Shown: positions 61,360 through 64,000 of the stretch, one piece after another | Layout of the letters: each line of letters begins with the position of its first letter | Numbering within the stretch: position 1 is the first letter of the stretch | Source of the DNA: Thiothrix sp. UBA5583 | Lineage (GTDB): Bacteria > Pseudomonadota > Gammaproteobacteria > Thiotrichales > Thiotrichaceae | Length of the DNA: 64,000 bases | NCBI GenBank assembly: GCA_002425225.1 | Contig: DILV01000007.1 | Coordinates: 1 to 64,000, forward strand | Reading direction: 5' to 3' | The notes under the pieces: generated by a model | Told to the model about the DNA's origin: nothing | What the model saw: only the letters and a program-made list of their open reading frames with translations | The model's database searches: none | Program-made: the position numbers and the translations under genes

Positions 61360-62722
61360 GTGGAAAACGCAGACTGGCTTGTAGACCGGGGTGATTGTCG
61401 TCCAGCAGGATGGTCGCCCCGTGTAGGTCAGCAACCGCTTTCACCAGACTTAAACCTAGCCCATTGCCCGGTGTGCTGCGGGCGTTGTCCAGCCGGGTAA
61501 AGCGTTTGAAGACCTGTTCGCGCTTGTCAGCAGGAATCCCCTGCCCGTTGTCAGCAACCGTGACGACAACATGTTCCCCCTGACGGGTAACGCTCAGGCT
61601 GATAGTGCCGGGGGCGGGAGTGTATTTCACCGCATTGTCCAGCAGGTTGGTAATGGCTTGCGCCAGCAGTTGCCGGTTGCCATGCACATACAGGCCCGGC
61701 TCGGCCTGATGGGTCAGGGCAAGACCAGCCTCCTCGGCAACGGCAGTATACAGGTCGGCAAGCTCGTCGGTCAGGGTGGCAACATCCACTTCCGCCCAGT
61801 CTTCACGTTGCACCCCAGATTCCATTTGCGCAATGCTCAGCAAGGCATTGAATGTCTTGATCAATTCATCCAGATCCTGCATGGTGTCCTGGATCAGGGC
61901 GGGGTAATCGGCCTTGTCCTGTGCTTCGTACTGGCTGGCTTCCAGCCGGTTGCGCAAGCGGTTAAGCGGGTTACGCAAGTCGTGGGCCAGATTGTCAGTG
62001 ACTTCACGCATTCCCTGCATCAGTTGTTCAATGCGTTCCAGCATGGAATTTAGCACCCGGCTGAGGCGGTCGAATTCGTCGTTGCGGCTGGTGACTGGCA
62101 TCCGTCGTGCCAGATTGCCGCTGATGATGTCATTGGCGGTTTTACCGACTGCATTAATGCGTCGCAGCACGTTGTAACCCATGAAGCTGCCGCCTAGCAG
62201 TGCCAGTGCCACAATGGTGGCAATCGCGGCAATCACGGTCTGGAGCAGGCGATCCAGCAGGGTATGCTGTTCTTTCAGGTCAGTAACAACCAGCAACTGG
62301 TAGCCGCCGGAAAGTTGCGTCCACAACAGACGCACCGGTTGGGTTTGCTGGCTGGAGCCGGTAATCTTACCCAGTGGTACGGTGGCAAATGCCTGGGTAT
62401 GGTCACCACTGAGGGTCTCGAAATCGAGTTCTCGGGTCAAATCCTGTTGTTGGCGGTGTACCAGATTGGAAATCAAGAAACCCGAACCACCTTCACTGTT
62501 GCGGATCTGGATGATTTGTACCAGACCTTCTACTGCTGACGTGCGGTAACGGCTCAGCAGGACATCGGTTTCCAGTTGCAAACGGGTGTCGGTTTGCTGC
62601 TGCATTTGCGCTTTCGCCATCCAGTAAATGAAACCGAGTGCACCCGCCGCTACCATGCTGAACAGCAGGGCGTACACCAGTGACAAGCGGAAAACCGAGG
62701 TTTCAAACAGTTTGCGGATCAT
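61334..62722 (-). CDS. Sensor histidine kinase of a two-component system
   Basis: The 462-aa membrane protein has two membrane segments (about residues 11-33 and near 160-185, AIATIVALALLGGSFMGYNV). These are followed by a HAMP linker, a HisKA domain with LAHDLRNPLNRLRNRLEASQ, and an HATPase domain with LLDNAVKYTPAPG, VADNGQGIPADKREQVFKRF, and GNGLGLSLVKAVAD. The periplasmic loop of about 120 residues has no recognised ligand motif. It overlaps the response regulator gene by 20 bp and is co-transcribed with it. Confidence 0.93.
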   Translation of the reverse strand: MIRKLFETSVFRLSLVYALLFSMVAAGALGFIYWMAKAQMQQQTDTRLQLETDVLLSRYRTSAVEGLVQIIQIRNSEGGSGFLISNLVHRQQQDLTRELDFETLSGDHTQAFATVPLGKITGSSQQTQPVRLLWTQLSGGYQLLVVTDLKEQHTLLDRLLQTVIAAIATIVALALLGGSFMGYNVLRRINAVGKTANDIISGNLARRMPVTSRNDEFDRLSRVLNSMLERIEQLMQGMREVTDNLAHDLRNPLNRLRNRLEASQYEAQDKADYPALIQDTMQDLDELIKTFNALLSIAQMESGVQREDWAEVDVATLTDELADLYTAVAEEAGLALTHQAEPGLYVHGNRQLLAQAITNLLDNAVKYTPAPGTISLSVTRQGEHVVVTVADNGQGIPADKREQVFKRFTRLDNARSTPGNGLGLSLVKAVADLHGATILLDDNHPGLQASLRFPLNTTRFSG

Positions 62723-63386
62723 GCAGCAAGTACCCCGCGCCCCGGATGGTGTGTAGCAACGGTGTGTCGAAATCCTTGTCGATCTTGCTGCGCAAGCGGC
62801 TGATGTGTACGTCGATGACATTGGTTTGCGGGTCGAAATGGTAGTCCCACACTTTTTCCAGCAGCATGGTACGGGTCACGACCTGCCCAGCATGGCGCAT
62901 CAGGTATTCCAGCAGGTTGAATTCGCGGGGTTGCAGGGGAATGGGGACACCGTTGCGAGTCACACGCCGCTTGAGCAGATCCATTTCCAGGTCACGTACC
63001 TTGAGGAAGGTCTGTTCCTGCGTTGGCTGGGTGCGGCGCAACAATGCCTGCAAGCGTGCCAGTAGTTCACTGAAAGCATAAGGTTTGACCAGATAGTCAT
63101 CCCCTCCGGCACGCAAGCCTTCCACGCGGTTATCGACTTCGCCGAGGGCACTGAGGATCAGCACCGGGGTCTGCATCCCTTGCGCCCTGAGGGTCTGGAT
63201 CAGGGAAAGCCCATCCCGTCTGGGAAGCATCCGGTCGACGATCAGGGCATCGTAGTGACCTTGCAGAGCCAGATGCAGGCCATCCTCGCCGTCGGCAGCG
63301 TGGTCAACAACATAGCCACTTTCCATCAGCCCTTTCTGGATGAAACTGGCAGTTTGGCGGTCATCTTCAACGATCAGTATGTTCAT
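62703..63386 (-). CDS. OmpR/PhoB-family response regulator
   Basis: The 227-aa protein has a receiver domain with Asp51 (ALIVDRMLPRRDGL), VLILSALGEV, and LVKPYAF (switch Lys). The winged-helix DNA-binding domain has VTRNGVPIPLQPREFNLLEY, VWDYHFDPQTNVIDVHISRL and RGAGYLLHDP. It is of the OmpR class and likely regulates an envelope or stress function. A GGTTTA-N6-TAAACC palindrome directly abuts the ATG (63387-63404), and no Shine-Dalgarno site is visible. This may be an operator or point to a leaderless mRNA. Confidence 0.94.
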   Translation of the reverse strand: MNILIVEDDRQTASFIQKGLMESGYVVDHAADGEDGLHLALQGHYDALIVDRMLPRRDGLSLIQTLRAQGMQTPVLILSALGEVDNRVEGLRAGGDDYLVKPYAFSELLARLQALLRRTQPTQEQTFLKVRDLEMDLLKRRVTRNGVPIPLQPREFNLLEYLMRHAGQVVTRTMLLEKVWDYHFDPQTNVIDVHISRLRSKIDKDFDTPLLHTIRGAGYLLHDPQTV

Positions 63387-63404
63387 GGTTTACAAGCATA
63401 AACC
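63387..63404. promoter_or_regulatory. Palindrome immediately upstream of the response regulator ATG
   Basis: GGTTTA (63387-63392), six bases, TAAACC (63399-63404). It lies exactly where a ribosome binding site would be for the regulator gene on the minus strand, and about 80 bp before the divergent NMT1-like gene. A possible autoregulation site. Confidence 0.4.
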
Positions 63405-63485
63405 AACAAGCGGATTTGGGAAGTGACGGATTGTTAATGTTGCCTGTTTTCCGCAAGTCATGGGCTTTTGTGTAAAATGACAGAC

Positions 63486-64000
63486 ATGAAAACACAACAG
63501 GATGTAATGCAAATAATGTTGTTGCATAAAGGTTTGTTGCGGGTAGTGACATGGATGATGTTGGCCTGCTTACTGCCTGCTAGCGGGTTGGCTTCCCAGC
63601 CAGTACTGGAGAATGTGACCCTGCAACTGAAATGGTGCCACCAGTTCCAGTTTGCCGGTTATTACGCTGCCCAGGAAAAAGGCTTCTTTCATGAGGAAGG
63701 TCTGAATGTCAGCCTGCTTCCCGGTGGGCCAGCGATTGCGCCCCTAACCGAGGTGATGGAAGGGCGGGCGCAATACGCTATTGACGCAGGCGAACTGGTG
63801 TATTACCGCTTGCAGGGTAAACCGGTGGTGGCGCTGGCAAGCATTTTCCAGCATTCCCCGGCAGTGTTGATGACGCTGAGCAATTCCGGTTTGCGCACCC
63901 CGCACGACCTTGCATACAAGCGGGTCGGTATTCTGGTGGGCGGCAAACCCATCGTGGAAATGGCTGCCATTTTTGTCAACGAGGGCGTCAAGTTGGATGC
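63486..64000 (+). CDS. NMT1/THI5-like periplasmic binding domain protein (partial, 3' end outside window)
   Basis: The visible 171 residues begin with a signal peptide (KGLLRVVTWMMLACLLPASG) and then an NMT1/THI5-like domain: VTLQLKWCHQFQFAGYYAAQ, EKGFFHEEGLNVSLLPGGPA, and AQYAIDAGELVYYRLQGKPV. Such domains bind pyrimidine or nitrogen compounds and in many genomes are fused to PAS, GGDEF or kinase domains. Nothing can be said about the rest. It is divergent from the response regulator gene, so it may belong to that regulon. The start at 63486 gives the signal peptide directly. Confidence 0.8.
   Translation, partial: MKTQQDVMQIMLLHKGLLRVVTWMMLACLLPASGLASQPVLENVTLQLKWCHQFQFAGYYAAQEKGFFHEEGLNVSLLPGGPAIAPLTEVMEGRAQYAIDAGELVYYRLQGKPVVALASIFQHSPAVLMTLSNSGLRTPHDLAYKRVGILVGGKPIVEMAAIFVNEGVKLD

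Overview
This window is a gene-dense bacterial chromosome segment of about 52-55% GC by eye. It has no rRNA or tRNA genes, prophage, insertion sequence or CRISPR array. The housekeeping content (tadA, parE, leuS-lptE, rep, ampD, glyA, the nrdR-rib-nusB-thiL cluster, coaBC-dut-argB, radC, mscL) and protein lengths close to the E. coli versions point to a gammaproteobacterium. The style of the accessory genes suggests the order Thiotrichales (Thiothrix-like), but that is an inference and not proven here.

Layout. 1-13.3 kb: a very large unknown membrane protein, tadA, a transglutaminase-elicitor-like protein with a Pro-Thr tail, a MEKHLA (PAS-like) gene coupled to parE, the scar of a nucleotidyltransferase gene beside an orphan gene, yjdM, a Bcr/CflA transporter and a DUF523/DUF1722 protein. 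13.4-16.6 kb: a papain-like protease with an acidic duplicated tail, tail-to-tail with a predicted EEP-plus-HNH nuclease. 16.8-21.5 kb: the prkA-yeaH-spoVR stress operon. 21.5-25.4 kb: small accessory genes, including a membrane-anchored pseudokinase, a DksA-like protein and a DUF1877 protein, with several stem-loops. 25.5-31.1 kb: tex, leuS and lptE. 31.1-34.7 kb: an OLD-type ATPase and a separate DUF3226 TOPRIM protein, translationally coupled to the helicase gene rep. This is the most interesting candidate system. 34.8-36.6 kb: a thioredoxin-like gene, ampD and a META-domain protein. 36.7-43.6 kb: glyA, nrdR and riboflavin synthesis (ribD, ribE, ribBX, ribH), then nusB and thiL. 43.6-48.6 kb: a SPOR lipoprotein, a DUF4124 protein, the coaBC-dut-DUF3144-argB operon and radC. 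48.6-57.2 kb: a Tat-exported flavin oxidase, mscL and a six-gene overlapping operon RDD-SpoIIM-DUF4129-DUF4350-MoxR-DUF58. 57.3-64 kb: an M17 peptidase, small envelope proteins, a methyltransferase with a regulatory domain, an OmpR-type two-component system and the start of an NMT1/THI5-like periplasmic binding protein that runs off the window.

How the genes work together. Riboflavin precursors made by RibD/RibBX are joined by RibH and RibE. The ribBX gene carries a GTP cyclohydrolase II-like half that lacks the zinc cysteines, so a real RibA must lie elsewhere. coaBC, dut and argB are packed by short overlaps. The MoxR operon looks like one membrane-associated chaperone or assembly unit. Many convergent neighbours overlap at their 3' ends, up to 80 bp at the DUF4124/argB pair, so the genome is compact. 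No gene-free stretch exceeds about 300 bases.
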